This document shows, piece after piece, positions 1 through 11,219 of a stretch of 64,000 bases of DNA. Numbering within the stretch: position 1 is the first letter of the stretch; each line of letters opens with the position of its first letter. Under the pieces are notes generated by a model. That model did no database searches, was not told the DNA's origin, and saw nothing but the letters and a program-made list of their open reading frames with translations. The stretch is from Calliopum simillimum (Eukaryota; Arthropoda; Insecta; Diptera; Lauxaniidae): NCBI GenBank assembly GCA_951812925.1, contig OX638368.1, positions 151,080,492-151,144,491 of the forward strand, read 5' to 3'. The position numbers and the translations under genes are program-made.

Positions 1-2450
1 CGTTTTACGTAACTCTCCGCGGTTCTCTGGGGAGGTTAAGAACGTGCTTTTCATCGGACGGGGCCCCCGATTAGATTTCACTGTTGGCGCGGTCGCTTGC
101 AGAGGCCCGAACAATGACAAAATCGTAGAAAGGTTGGACTCATGAGACGAAGAATTCAAAGGCCGAGAAGAAGTCGATAGTTCCTCGTGCGTTTCACTCG
201 TTGCATTCTCATGCTTGCCCATGAAACTCGTACTTTTCCGTTCATGTCAACTCTGGGGATATCCAGAGCGGTAATGTTAATGTTCTGTGTTCCGTAAAAC
301 CGATTCAGTGATGTTATTTTACTGATTCTAAATAAAAATTGATGTGGCCCAACCCTGACTACACTAGTTGCCCAACCCTAACGACAAGCGTGTTTTTCGA
401 CCGGTCAATACTATTTACATGTGAACAGGTTAGGGAATCGAATTTTCCCTTTGGAAACTTGATAATGGTTCACCCCTTAATATATACTTACTTTTTCGGT
501 GGCATTGTTCTTTTCCAAGTTTCGAGTCATTTTTCACTGCCATTACAAAAGTTTTTGAACTATCGAAAACTACACGAAGGCACAAAAATTTTTACTGACA
601 ATCCCGGTGACAAGCAATGCTTAAAAAAGTTTTCTGGCATCGAGAACAATAATTCGACGCTATAACAAAGATGGCAGCACGAGTCAAAAAGGTTTCTGAT
701 TTACATTGAAAAAAAAAAAAAAAATATTTTTAAAAAAGCATAAAAATCGGAGTTGTTTTTCAAGACTTCTTCATTTTGCATTTTTTATGGCTTTATTGAC
801 TCCACTAATGCAGTTGCTTTTAGGTTTTATTATGTATTTCAAATGGGCGTTGACCTTCAAAAAATTTTAAAAAAATCTCAGCTCACTTTTCGTGCAATTT
901 GCAAAAAATTTATTTTTTTCTTTTTCATCAGTTTAATAACCAGGTAAATTAATAAAGTGTTAAAAATGTCGAAAAGAAGTTAAAAAACTCGAAAACTGTT
1001 GTTTCTTCAGATTTTAAGAATAAATTGTTAAAATTAATAAAATAAAATAAGAATAAATGTTTAATTCCAAAAAAAATTTCTTCTTATATAAAGCATTTAA
1101 TGATTCTTACAAAAAAATAAATCAAACTTACAAATGCAAACTCAATATCAATGACTTTTTAAGTGTTGCACGGATTTGAAGCAAGAAATTTAACCCATGT
1201 TGCCTCTCATCAAGTGCACTTCGTAAGACAATGAACTTTGTGGTTGTTTCTTTTCACTTTATTTTTTTATTTTTCTTTTAACTCAACTCAACTTCTTTTT
1301 TCCATTGCATTGACCAAATATTTAAAAAATTTAAACAACCATGCCATAGTTTATTTTTCAGTCATTAACATTTTTCTTTCTTTTGAATGACCTTCATTAT
1401 TTGATCATCATCTACATGTCGTGTCATTTGTTTCGTCATTTATTATCATTGTTTTGTTTTATTTACACTGCTTTTGTTTGAGTTTTCTTTACCGTATTGA
1501 TTTCTTTGAATTTACCTTTTTTTTCGTTCCTTTCATAATTAAACGGCTTCAGCAGACATTTTGGCATTTGATGGCTGCGTCAAAAACAATAAACAAAACC
1601 GTACAACCGGCATTAAGCAACTTAAGTTGGTCAATGTCAATGTCAAAATATTTGTGCGCGTTTTTTAAGAATAAGCCATGTTCAGCCAACTATTTTTGTG
1701 TATAGGCTTATGACACTAAGGAGGGTTTTGATTTTTTTTGATACTTAAGCTCTTTAATCTCTTAGTTTTGTTCATTAGGTCTCTTTTTTAGGAATTATGT
1801 TTATAGCGTTATACCAAAATGTGTCTGACATTTGAATCTTGAGATTGTATTTCCACATAGTTGATGAACCCATGCTGAAATGTAATTAAACAAAACAGCT
1901 GTGGTTCAATAATATACATTCTATATAACATCAATCTACAATAAAATCCGATACACATATACGTTTAAATGAATCAATTTCCATTTGACTGTAGAATCAC
2001 TTAAAGCATCATTTTTTACTAGAAGCAAAAATATAACAAATCAAATCTTAGGGATTAACGAATTTATTTTTTTAAGCAGCTATTAAGTCTCGATTTCTGT
2101 CCTAATCTTTTAAATACGAAAGACATTGCATTGCCAGCAGCAAAAAAAAAAAAATGTTTAGTTATAAAAACGTTTTCTGAAGCATACAAAAAGCTTGTAA
2201 TTGACAGCGGATTTCCTTTGGAATTAATGCTATTTGCAATGATTTCATCACAAATAAAAAAAATTTCATCACAAATAAAAAAAAAAAAACAAAAAAAACT
2301 TTTAGTAATGATGGCTAATTTACCATTGAAACATGACGTTTTAATTTCAATTGTTTGCGCAATCAAAAGTTGTATGCATTCGAGTGTACCTAATTTTCTG
2401 TGAAAAACATTATAATCATAATAGTGATAAGTTCCATCCCAACAGAAAAT
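1..2450. other. AT-rich non-coding DNA
   Basis: No coding region could be supported. The first ~300 bases are richer in G+C than the rest and may be the edge of something outside the window, but no domain is readable. The remainder is AT-rich with long T and A runs. The short open frames on both strands look like chance. Confidence 0.5.
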
Positions 2451-2454
2451 TTCG

Positions 2455-2712
2455 ATGCGCATCCCCAAGATGCAATAGCGATGCGCGTCCTTCTCGTATC
2501 TAAAGAGCTGATTTGTATGCGCATATTTTCTACGCTATAGGTAGCGAGAGCGAAGCGCATCCAAAGAGCATTTCTGAATGCGAGAGCGATGCGCATCCAA
2601 AGAGCATTTATGGTAGCGATAGCGAAGCGCATCCAAAGAGCATTTCTGGATACGAGAGCTATGCGCATCCAAAGAGCATTTCTGGTAGCGAGAACGAAGC
2701 GCTTTCGGTCAC
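2455..2712. repeat. 36-bp minisatellite
   Basis: From about 2541 a 36-base unit beginning GCGCATCCAAAGAGCATTTC repeats about four and a half times, with GCGAGAGCGA(A/T) between copies. More degenerate copies extend back to about 2455. The unit length is a multiple of three, so the array stays open in several frames. This gives a repeated His-Pro-Lys-Ser-Ile peptide that I regard as incidental. Confidence 0.8.
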
Positions 2713-2751
2713 GTATTAACGTACAAAACAAAATAAATCAATAAGTAGTCT

Positions 2752-2940
2752 TCGTAAGAGCGCGATGATAGAGCAGTGGTCTAGCGACTGGCACTGCGAT
2801 TGAGAGTTGTAGCAACCGTGAGGTCCTCGGTTCAACTCCGGCCCAGACCTAACACAAAAGTTTTCAACTTGCAATTTTTCAATTAGAATTAATTTAGTAA
2901 AATAAAAATAATTATAATTACATCAAAAAAAAAAAAAAAT
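2752..2940 (+). mobile_element. tRNA-derived SINE-like insertion
   Basis: A Pol III promoter-like head is visible: TAGAGCAGTGG near 2769 resembles an A box, and GGTTCAACTCC near 2830 matches the B box. AT-rich sequence and an A-run ending at 2940 follow. TAGTCT occurs just before (2746-2751) and just after (2941-2946), which fits a short target duplication. No complete cloverleaf forms, so a functional tRNA is unlikely. The insertion lies between two blocks of the same minisatellite. Confidence 0.5.
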
Positions 2941-3024
2941 TAGTCTGATGTGTCTTTGTGACGAAAGACGTAAAATTTCAATTAAAAATTAATTTTTTTA
3001 AATATTTTTATTGTCATCCAAAAA

Positions 3025-3175
3025 GCATCCAAAGAGCATTTCTGAATGCGAGAGCGAAGCGCTTCGTTCCAATGACATGCCAATGTTAATTTCAGCGCTT
3101 TTGGCAACGAGAGAGATGCGCTTCACTGCTACTTTAGAGCGCTTCAGAAGCGCTATTGATGCGCTCCATTCCCCA
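3025..3175. repeat. degenerate copies of the 36-bp minisatellite
   Basis: One clear unit (GCATCCAAAGAGCATTTCTG, then GAATGCGAGAGCGAAGCGC) is followed by decayed GCGCTT/AGCGC units to about 3170. It belongs to the array at 2455-2712, from which the SINE-like insertion separates it. Confidence 0.6.
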
Positions 3176-3217
3176 TTGGGATATTAACAACACAGTGCAA
3201 TACATCCATTAAACTTT

Positions 3218-3497
3218 TCATTGCTTAAGACTTGGCTTTGCTCGAACGATTAAACTCTGTCTTGGTTTTCCAATGTTGGCATCGTCCAATGAGCACAGAG
3301 CCAAAAAACGACCATATTTGAAGTCTGCCGTAACGTACTTTTCATCGTCCACAAATTAAGTCGCTTTGGAGCCTCCAACTGCTTTTCATCGGATCGGTCT
3401 GGTACTTTTTGAACTCTGTAGGTTACTTCCTTTTTAGCCTTTGTATAGAAGATTTTGAGTTACTTGCCCTGGCAGCCATATCGCGTACTGAAGTGTT
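3218..3497 (-). pseudogene. mariner/Tc1-superfamily transposase relic
   Basis: On the minus strand three pieces of a transposase can be read in three different frames. The first is an N-terminal helix-turn-helix region starting NTSVRDMAARASNSKSS and ending at a stop (3423-3425). The second contains TYRVQKVPDRSDEKQLEAPK, the linker typical of many insect mariner-like transposases. The third contains VDDEKYVTADFKYG, the first catalytic-aspartate block, and runs to a stop at 3218. At least two frameshifts separate the pieces, and most of the sequence normally lying between linker and catalytic block is missing. It is clearly dead. The C-terminal fragment at 24.8 kb belongs to the same general type of transposase, but whether it is the same family cannot be told from non-overlapping parts. 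Confidence 0.7.
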
Positions 3498-3515
3498 AGA
3501 ATTCTGCGGAAGTAG

Positions 3516-5149
3516 TTGATTCACCTTTTTCACCAACAGTACATCCAAACCAGGCTTTTAACTTGAGATGTTTTTTCGTGCGATAAGTAGATTCTTACTC
3601 TAACTCAAAATAATCCTATGGATAGTGTTTTTTGTTAGACTTATTTTTTAGCTATATATGAATATTTTAGTTGTGTTTTCTTTAGGTAAGGGGAAAAATG
3701 ACTGTACGCATTTTTTCTTGATTGCTTGACATATTTCTCGTTTGAAGTGATGTCACCAAGTTTTATATGTTTTTTTTATTTGTCATGTAATATAGAAATA
3801 ATAGCACCCATATTTTGACCTGCACGATCAAGATCCACTCTAAAATACAACTAAAAAAAAACCATTCACAATAACAGCAATTAAAGTGACCTTTTATATA
3901 AATTCTAAATTGAGATCATATCATCATAGACTTACTGGCAACGATGCTTGGCAGCACGCCCACTGGCGACTAGCAAGTTTACAGCAACTCTGACGAACAA
4001 CATAAGACGTTTAAGACGGTGAAGCTGGAAATTGCAAAATTTAATTGCGTTCAACAGAAAATGCAAAAAAAAAACTGCAATCACCAACACCCCAACACTT
4101 TAACTAAACTGATAGGAGGGAGCAGCTTCCTTGAATATATTAAATTAAAATGGGCGAAAATAAATACAAAAAAAAACTTAAAATAAAACGGGCTTGTCAA
4201 TGCCGCCATTTAGCCTTGAATTGTTGCAATTTAAAAGTTTATTTATCTAGAAACGCGAAAAGCCTCCGTTGTTTTCTTAACAAAACAATGAGCAACATTG
4301 TTGTAACTGCAATATGCGTTGCGCAAAATGTCCAATGTTGTCCGGTGTGTATTATAATTTAACAAGCAACTTAAATAAAATATTACCCTTCATACACTTG
4401 GAGAAAATGGTGATGCTTTTATTCACTTTATCTTTAGCTTATATCGATGTCAGCTTTTAATTGTAAATGTTTTTCCTTGTTTCATTCCTTTGAAAATTCT
4501 GAAAACGACAACATGCTAGAGAATTACAGTGTACACGATACATTGCTGCATTTTTGAATGGTGAATGCGGTTCCGGTCGGTTTTTTTATTATTGCAGATA
4601 AAAATCAGCTCTGTTCTTTAATTTAAACTTACGACTAATTGTTATTGCAACTCTGTTGTAATTTATGTTAAGTGCATAAAATGCAAAAACAAAGTATTTT
4701 AAATGTTTAATAAATAATGAAATATAATACACCATTGTTTTCATTTATTTTTTATTATTGAACTTAATGAATTATTTTCAAGGTGAATCATTGACATGCA
4801 ATCTTCGCATTTAAGAATTCTACCATTAAGTAGATTTTCGTATCTTACAGAGTCATTGTATGCAATTTTATTGAAACCTCAACGCTTAGCCGGCGCAACT
4901 ACTTTAGAATTTGATGATTCATTTCTTATTTTAATGGGCCTTATCATGAATAAACACTCTCGATAATTTTTTTCCCAGACGATCTGGTTTGTCCACGAAA
5001 TATTTTTTTTTTTTTTTTTTTTTGGATGGCAAAATCTATCTCTATTTCTGAGACATGCAGACAATATTCTTCCTTAGAATTGAAAGCTTAAAAAAATAAA
5101 CTAGGTTTAAAATAGGAATAAGGGGTGGCTTTAAAGTAAACTCGACTTA
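3516..5149. other. AT-rich non-coding DNA
   Basis: No gene or clear repeat recognised. The 70-codon frame at 4150-4362 is Cys/Lys-rich and has no recognisable domain; I treat it as chance. A T-run lies at about 5003-5023. Confidence 0.45.
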
Positions 5150-5291
5150 CTGCCTTACCTAAATTGGAGCGTCAGGCGTATTAAACCATCTCTGTCATTT
5201 TCATGTCCATATAATTTATATGAAGCAATCCGAAACAGAGACAGTTAAATTACGCTGACGCTCGACTAACGCTCCAGTTTAGGTAAGGCAG
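5150..5291. mobile_element. 142-bp MITE, PIF/Harbinger-like
   Basis: Starts CTGCCTTACCTAAATTGGAG and ends with the inverted counterpart CTCCAGTTTAGGTAAGGCAG, one mismatch over about 23 bases. TTA lies directly outside both ends (5147-5149 and 5292-5294). A 3-bp TTA/TAA duplication is typical of PIF/Harbinger elements. Too short to code. Confidence 0.65.
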
Positions 5292-5910
5292 TTAAATGTA
5301 CAAATGAAAATAGTATTGCTGCAGGTACTCATGTCTTAGATGTAAAAGAATCGGCCAAGCTATGTGTTGAAAATAATGCAACACTTCAAGAAAATCAAGA
5401 AACACGTGTCCTTTTTAATGTTTATTTAATGTGAGACCATCTTTGTGTGGGCGATAAAATACCTTTCCTTCAAAGGAACATAACTTGGAAAGTAAAAGTC
5501 CTATTGGAAAAGTTCAAGTTTTGATAAGGAGTCTATTTGATGTTATTAAAAAAAATTTTCACCTTTTCCTATGGCTACGTCATAATCGTCATCATACAGA
5601 AGAGAACACGCAGCATTGTCGTTCGCCTGATTGATACGGATGACAACACCCTGTGGTACTCATTCAATGAGACAATTTTAGGTGGGAAATTTGATCGAAA
5701 AATTTTAACAAAAGTCGAAAAACGGTGAAAAACTAAAAAAACAACATGAAAATCCGAAAAGTATGTAAAAATTCGAAAAATATTAAAATAACTGGAAATT
5801 TTACGGATCCAAAAATATTGAAAACAAAGATAGAAAAAAAATTAAGAAGCTTACAAGAGGTGAAAATACGAATTATATTAAAAAGGCCTAAGTGTAAGAA
5901 TATTGGAAAC

Positions 5911-6758
5911 GATGCTATTGTGGTATAGTTTTTCAATATGGTATAGTTGCATATCTTCAAATTGGGTAGCAACCTGCGAACGTCACTGCTTTTATCCTGT
6001 CAGAAAACATGAAAAACCAGGGATGTGTCGTTGTCATGCACCAAACAAAATTTTTCCGATGTCAGTTGAACGAAACGTAAGTCGTGTGTGGTTGATTTTT
6101 TTTTCGGATTTTTTGCAAAAAATTTTTGTTAACCCTTTCGACCCGGCTGGGACAATATTTATATGTAAATTGGGATATATTGTCCCAGCCGGGTCGAAAG
6201 GGTTAAGGAAAAGTTGCTTTTTGGTGAAGTTTTATTTATATTCAATAAAGGTAAGTTTCTGGTTAAAGTTTCCCATTTTATTTTTAGAAATTTGTTATTT
6301 CTAAAAATTGGCCATATGTTGTGGTATATGAACATTTTTTGATATTCTTAACATTATTTGATTGCTGTTTATTTTTTATAAAAACTATGAGTTTAAGTAC
6401 CAATGTAAATGTTATTATGAACTTATTTCATACCTTTCAAACTTTATATGGTTAAGTATACCACATTACCCTACTTATATGTGGCACATTACCAGCCCAC
6501 TTTACAAGTACTGATCAGTATATATACCACATTGTGCCACCATATATACCACATTGCCTCCCAACTTTTTGAAAACAGCTTTTTTGACTTTTTTCCGATT
6601 TTGCTTAATAACTTTTTTTAAAGAAATTGCACACATTTTATTGAAATATATTCTGTAGCTTATACTTCATTGATCAGCATACAAAAATTTGGCTGAACTT
6701 GATCTAACGGTTCTCTTGCAAATTTCAAAAAAAAGATTACCTATACCACAATAGCGTC
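5911..6758. mobile_element. 848-bp TIR element with iterated GTGGTATA motif
   Basis: Terminal 18 bases GATGCTATTGTGGTATAG at the left match the inverted right end with one mismatch. The terminal motif (GTGGTATA or TATACCAC) recurs inside, near 6320, 6457, 6525 and 6545, with a variant near 6476. No transposase frame. A 70-bp TTAA-flanked palindrome (6133-6202) is inserted inside it. No clear target duplication seen. Confidence 0.55.
6133..6202. mobile_element. 70-bp TTAA-flanked micro-palindrome, piggyBac-like
   Basis: The sequence between two TTAA tetramers (6129-6132, 6203-6206) is an inverted repeat. It begins CCCTTTCGACCCGGCTGGGA and ends with the exact complement. Including the TTAA the arms are 30 bases with no mismatch, and the loop is 18 bases (6159-6176). 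TTAA targets and ends starting CCC are features of piggyBac-superfamily elements, so this looks like a minimal non-autonomous copy. A plain hairpin of other origin is possible. Confidence 0.55.
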
Positions 6759-6817
6759 AGTTCTCCTATGTCGAAAAGGTTCAGAAAAACATTCGGAAAA
6801 TATCGAAATACTTAGAG

Positions 6818-7752
6818 GGTGTAATCGATAAGGTAACGAAGCTTCTGGGAAGTGATAGAGGAGGCCCAGACTAAGAAAAACTTGCATAGGAGGGAGGGTC
6901 TAAAATGTTCCCCTGATGAATTATAGGGTTACTTGAAACTAAACTGACTTGTTTTAGAAATAAAATATTTTTGGGTTACCATAACGTTTAAGAGAAAAAT
7001 TTTTTACAAAGCTTTTAGCTAATTGTATGAGCTTTCTAAAAGTGTAATTGGTTTATAGGGTTTAAAAGGATTTCGCAAAATGTTTTAAATTTTTTTTATC
7101 TTAGTTTTTGATTTTAGTACGAAAAATGTCTTATTTAACATACCAATTTATAATTTTTTTATGGGATTCTTGTTAAGTTTCCTTTAAATCGGTAGTTCAT
7201 TTTCCATAACATATGGTTCCGCTAGATAAAGGGCAGCGTATGTTTCATAGAGAAGTATTTTTTTTTGGCCTCAAATTAAAAAACTAGTATGACAAATGTT
7301 CTACCAAATTCAAGAAAATTTAACGAAAATTCCGAAAAGGAAAAATATAACATTGTATATTGATAGGACCTTTTTGTTATTAAAATGGCCGCCAAGTCAA
7401 TTCCGCGAAATTTTGACGAACTCAAATATAACAACAAAAATTATTTTTGTGATTGTTGTACCTCTACAAAATTTGCAAAACATTGAAATATTCTTGTTGT
7501 TGTAGGCGAGCCAAAATTTGCTCACTTATGTTCTGCGCTGTCACCTATGTTATAAACTAAATTCACTTTTAGAAAGCTCACACAATTTGTTAAAAGTTTA
7601 TCATAAAAAGTTTTCTCTAAAACGTTAGAGTGACACAAGAAAATCATATATGCTAAGCAAGTTAGAAAATCAGTTTTAGTTGCTATTTTTTTTTTTTAGT
7701 CTTGGCCTCCTCTATCACATCCCAGAAGCTTTGTAACCTTATCGATTACACC
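6818..7752. mobile_element. 935-bp long-TIR element
   Basis: Left end GGTGTAATCGATAAGGTAAC matches the inverted right end (7733-7752) closely. A second matched block follows, 6956-7060 against about 7540-7670, sharing GAGCTTTCTAAAAGTG. The arms are thus about 230 bases with gaps. The interior is AT-rich without a transposase. No target duplication could be assigned. Confidence 0.6.
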
Positions 7753-8306
7753 ATGTTTATTGAAAATAGTTGAGTACTACACCTTTTTAGTATAGATGGA
7801 TCACGTACGAACACTTTTTTATTTCATATAGCTATTGCGAGAATCATCGATAAAGTTCCACCCAACATTGGCAAAGGAAAATGTCTAAAAACGGTAAAAG
7901 GTTGTTTTTTATTTACCTTGCCACGCTGTGAAGGTTTTTTTTTTTTAAATGCTTACCAGAAATTTTTTCCATGTTTCTTGTACAAGATTATAAGAAATGT
8001 TTGTTTGTTTTTAATTTTTTTAGATTTTTCAAATCAATTGCAAATACATCTTTATTATGTTTTACGCTCAAAAAATTGTACATACATATATTTACGCATA
8101 AATTTACTTACAACTATAACGTGAACCTAAGAAAGAACCCTTCGTGCTGTCAAAATTTCATTTTGTATAGTTTTGTAAAACTCTATTGAGTGCCATCTAC
8201 TGGTAAAGAAAAAAACAAAACACTAAAAATCACAAAATCAAAAGTAAGAAAACTAAAATTCTTCAACATCAACATTAACGTTGTCATTGCTGCCGCAAGA
8301 GCAACA
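7753..8306. other. natalisin 3' flank / 3' UTR
   Basis: AT-rich sequence downstream of the natalisin stop codon on the minus strand, presumably containing its 3' UTR. No other gene recognised. Confidence 0.5.
8051..8056 (-). promoter_or_regulatory. candidate poly(A) signal of natalisin
   Basis: AATAAA on the minus strand, about 250 bases after the natalisin stop at 8307. It is the first canonical hexamer I found downstream, but such hexamers are common in this AT-rich sequence. Confidence 0.35.
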
Positions 8307-9502
8307 TTAAATGTTATAAAAATAATTGTAATCATCATTGCCATCAACGAAAGTGGTGGGCAACAGTTGCTTCTGCTGATGCTGTGGCTGTTGCATGTCC
8401 AAAGCTGCTAATTGCGTCTCTTGAGGCGATTGTCTGCCACCAGCTTTAGTAGCAGCATTGCGTTGCAACAATTGTTGATATCGCATTATCAAAGGATGTT
8501 GCCATATTGCTGCCGCTTCATGTTGTTGTTGTTGTTGTTGTTGGTGCTGCTGTTGCTGATGATGTCGAAGATGTTGTTGTTGTTTCAGTTTTTCCAATAG
8601 TTTCTGTCTAAGCGGCATATTGAATGTTGTTGATTTAAGCCATTGCTTGGCAGCTGCCATCAAAAGATGTTGCTGCTGTTGTTGTTGTTGTTGTTGCTGT
8701 TTCTGTTCCATTGTTGGCATTGATCTTGTCGCATGTAATCTATTAGCGGCAACACCATCAGCATCAACAATACGTCTTGCCCGATATTGCCATTGTTTTT
8801 GTGGTTGCTGTTGTTTTGTAGCTGTTGCTGCTGCTGCTGCTGCCGTTGACATTTCGCCTCTTGCTGTTTTTATTTTTGTTTTCGTTGTTGTTGCTGGCAT
8901 TGATGTTTTGACTGATTGATCGTATCCATTAATTTTAACATTATTCGTTGACATTCGTTGTGGCGGCCAGTCGTCAGCAAACAGATTGCTGTTTTCATTC
9001 TCTTCATTGTTGCTGGTGTGTTGTTGCCTGCTGCTGCCACCATTAATATTAACAACAAGTGATGGTTTTCCATCAACTGCTGCCATCTTTTGCTGCCACT
9101 GCTTACTTGGCCTCAATGCTGCTGCTGCTGCTAAAGGTGGTGCTACTTGTTGTAATGGTGGTGGCGGCGGCAATGTCCACTTGTCTCCATCATTTCTATT
9201 TTCTTTATAATCATGTTTTTCGTGAACATCATCATCATCATAATCATCGTCATCAGCTGATACGTTTTGTTGTCGCTGATCATCATCACCAGCAAATGGA
9301 ACAGAAACGCCTGCATCAGGTTTTTGCTTCTTACCTCGATTTGGAAAAAATAAATCGTCATACTTGAAAATATCTTTGATTTTGTCACGTTTGCCGCGAT
9401 TTGGCACAAATGGTTCATAGCGATTTAACAATTGCTCCAGCTCGGCAATGTTATGTTTGCGTCCGCGTGGCGGTATAAATGGATCGTCTTTGAAGCGATA
9501 GC
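8307..9502 (-). CDS. NTL: natalisin precursor, coding exon 4 (peptide exon and Q-rich tail)
   Basis: Last coding exon, residues 366-762 of the joined 762-residue precursor, after an acceptor ending ATCACCACAG. It encodes most of three amidated peptides of the natalisin type (F-x-x-x-R-G before a dibasic site): one ending FKDDPFIPPRG-RK (residues 357-378, begun in the previous exon), one ending NRYEPFVPNRG-KR (381-401) and one ending KYDDLFFPNRG-KK (404-421). The last two closely resemble Drosophila natalisin peptides. Natalisin is an arthropod neuropeptide that acts through a tachykinin-related receptor and affects mating behaviour and fecundity. After residue 423 comes an Asp-rich stretch, a short Pro run and about 300 residues rich in Gln, Ala and His with no further cleavable amidated peptide. 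The stop is TAA at 8307-8309. Confidence 0.9.
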
Positions 9503-10053
9503 CTGTGGTGATAATGTTGAAATGGAAATGAAAAGAAAACAAATTGATTTTTATGAAAATGGCTTGGTTTTATGAGATTCTTAAATTTTATGTAGAATTT
9601 GTTAGTGGTTTTAAGTTGGAATGCCAGATTTTTTTTAATATCAGAATCGCTCTTGTAAATAGATAGAAAGTACAGTAAAAATGTCCTTGCTGAGGTAAGC
9701 ACTGGGCTGCTGGATATTTGTAAACTTCAACTACTTTGTCCACGATGTCAATCGGATTCTACATACATCCAAAACATTTGAAAAAATTGTTGTTTATGAC
9801 ACCCACAAAACTTCTCTGAAAGGTCTCCAAGTCATAATACTTTGAATGCGAGAATGTTTCCCGAAACCTAAATAACTTAAAAACTACTTATTTAGAGATT
9901 TCACCATTTTTACATATTGTTGGAATCGAGTTTTAACTGTGAGGAATATTTTGATTTTTTTTGTAATATGTTCCACTTTTATATTCTTTGATACTTGATC
10001 GAAATTTTTGATTTCTATATGATTCTATAAAACTTTTGTCTACTTTTGATATA
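9503..10053. other. natalisin intron 3, 3' part
   Basis: Intron sequence between the exon 4 acceptor and a pogo-like MITE. No other feature seen. Confidence 0.6.
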
Positions 10054-10793
10054 CAGTCGACGTCCAGTAATACGTATGCTCCGTATTACGAATGTCCATT
10101 AATACGAATGCAATATTTCTTATACATGTGGTTCTATAATACGAACAGCGGTAAATTTAACGGTTCGTTAATACGAATGAGATTTTTTTCTCAGTAGGGT
10201 TTGCTTTTTTGCAAAGCATTAAATGCTTAGAATGTATGAAGAAATACGTAAGAGTTTTTCCAGAATTTTTAGAACATCTTGAAAGGTTTTTTTTTACATT
10301 TTGGACTTAGAAAAATTCTTGAAAAATTATAAAATGTTTCAAAAAAAGTTGAAAAAAAAAAGTTCAGGTTTTTGAAAAAGCAGTATTCCCTAGAAATTTA
10401 CAAAAATCGCCAAATAATACCAGGGCAAAATCCTCGCGTATTCATTTCTTCGGCGTAGAAGTGAAACTCGTAAAGTAAAATTTTTGCTTCGAAAATCTAG
10501 CTAAACAAACTACACAAAATTTTTTTTTTTATTATATTGTATTTCCCGTTTCTCTACCATTTTACTCAGATGAAAAATTCATTATCATTTTCGATTTTTC
10601 ATACACTTTTTTTAGTAAACTGATGTTTTCTCTCAAAAAAAAAAATATGCCAGTAAAATAGTTTCATCCCTAAACCGACGATATGTCTCAATATAAAAGA
10701 AAAAAGGAACAAAATTTCGTTGCGATAATACGAATTTTTCGATTTTACGAATAGGCCTGACATTATATAATTCGTATTATTGGACGTCAACTG
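10054..10793. mobile_element. 740-bp pogo-like MITE with iterated TAATACGAAT
   Basis: Left end CAGTCGACGTCCAGTAATAC and right end (inverted) CAGTTGACGTCCAATAATAC differ at two positions. TA lies outside both ends (10052-10053, 10794-10795). Ends beginning CAGT with a TA duplication are typical of pogo/Tigger elements. The motif TAATACGAAT or close variants recurs several times near both ends (for example 10110-10120, 10137-10145, 10172-10180, 10726-10735). It lies in natalisin intron 3 and has no transposase frame. Confidence 0.75.
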
Positions 10794-11219
10794 TAAGTAC
10801 ATTTTGGTTAATTTCGACTTTCTTTATAATATACTCGTGTATAAAAACAGGCTAAGGAAATCGGTTCAATCCATTTTTAATTTTTTGGAAATGTTGAGAG
10901 TAGAAGCGGCGCTAAAATATTTTTTAGTTCTAAGTGGGCGGTACCACGCATCAAAAAAAATTTGCTGTCACCGCTTATCGGCTGCACCAATTTTTATGGA
11001 ATAAGACATGGATATAGGCTTAAGACTATGGATGGATAATAAGTACTTTGAGTTTTTAAGGAAGTGGTGCAATGAGAGTGGTTTTCCTGAAGATTACATG
11101 TGCGTGGTCTTTTTAAAGCCAAATTGAAATGGTAAAATTTCGGCCACAATACCAATTCTTGTTCTTGTTATTGAGTGATTCTGTTCGACCTATTTGATTT
11201 TATTGATACTCTGTGATGC

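Noticed and set aside
2757..2850. Functional tRNA gene
   Set aside because: A and B boxes are present but the stems do not form a full cloverleaf and an A-rich tail follows, as in a SINE.
8412..9367. Plus-strand frames rich in Cys, Leu or Ala opposite natalisin exon 4
   Set aside because: They are antisense readings of the CAG/CAA tracts of the natalisin exon.
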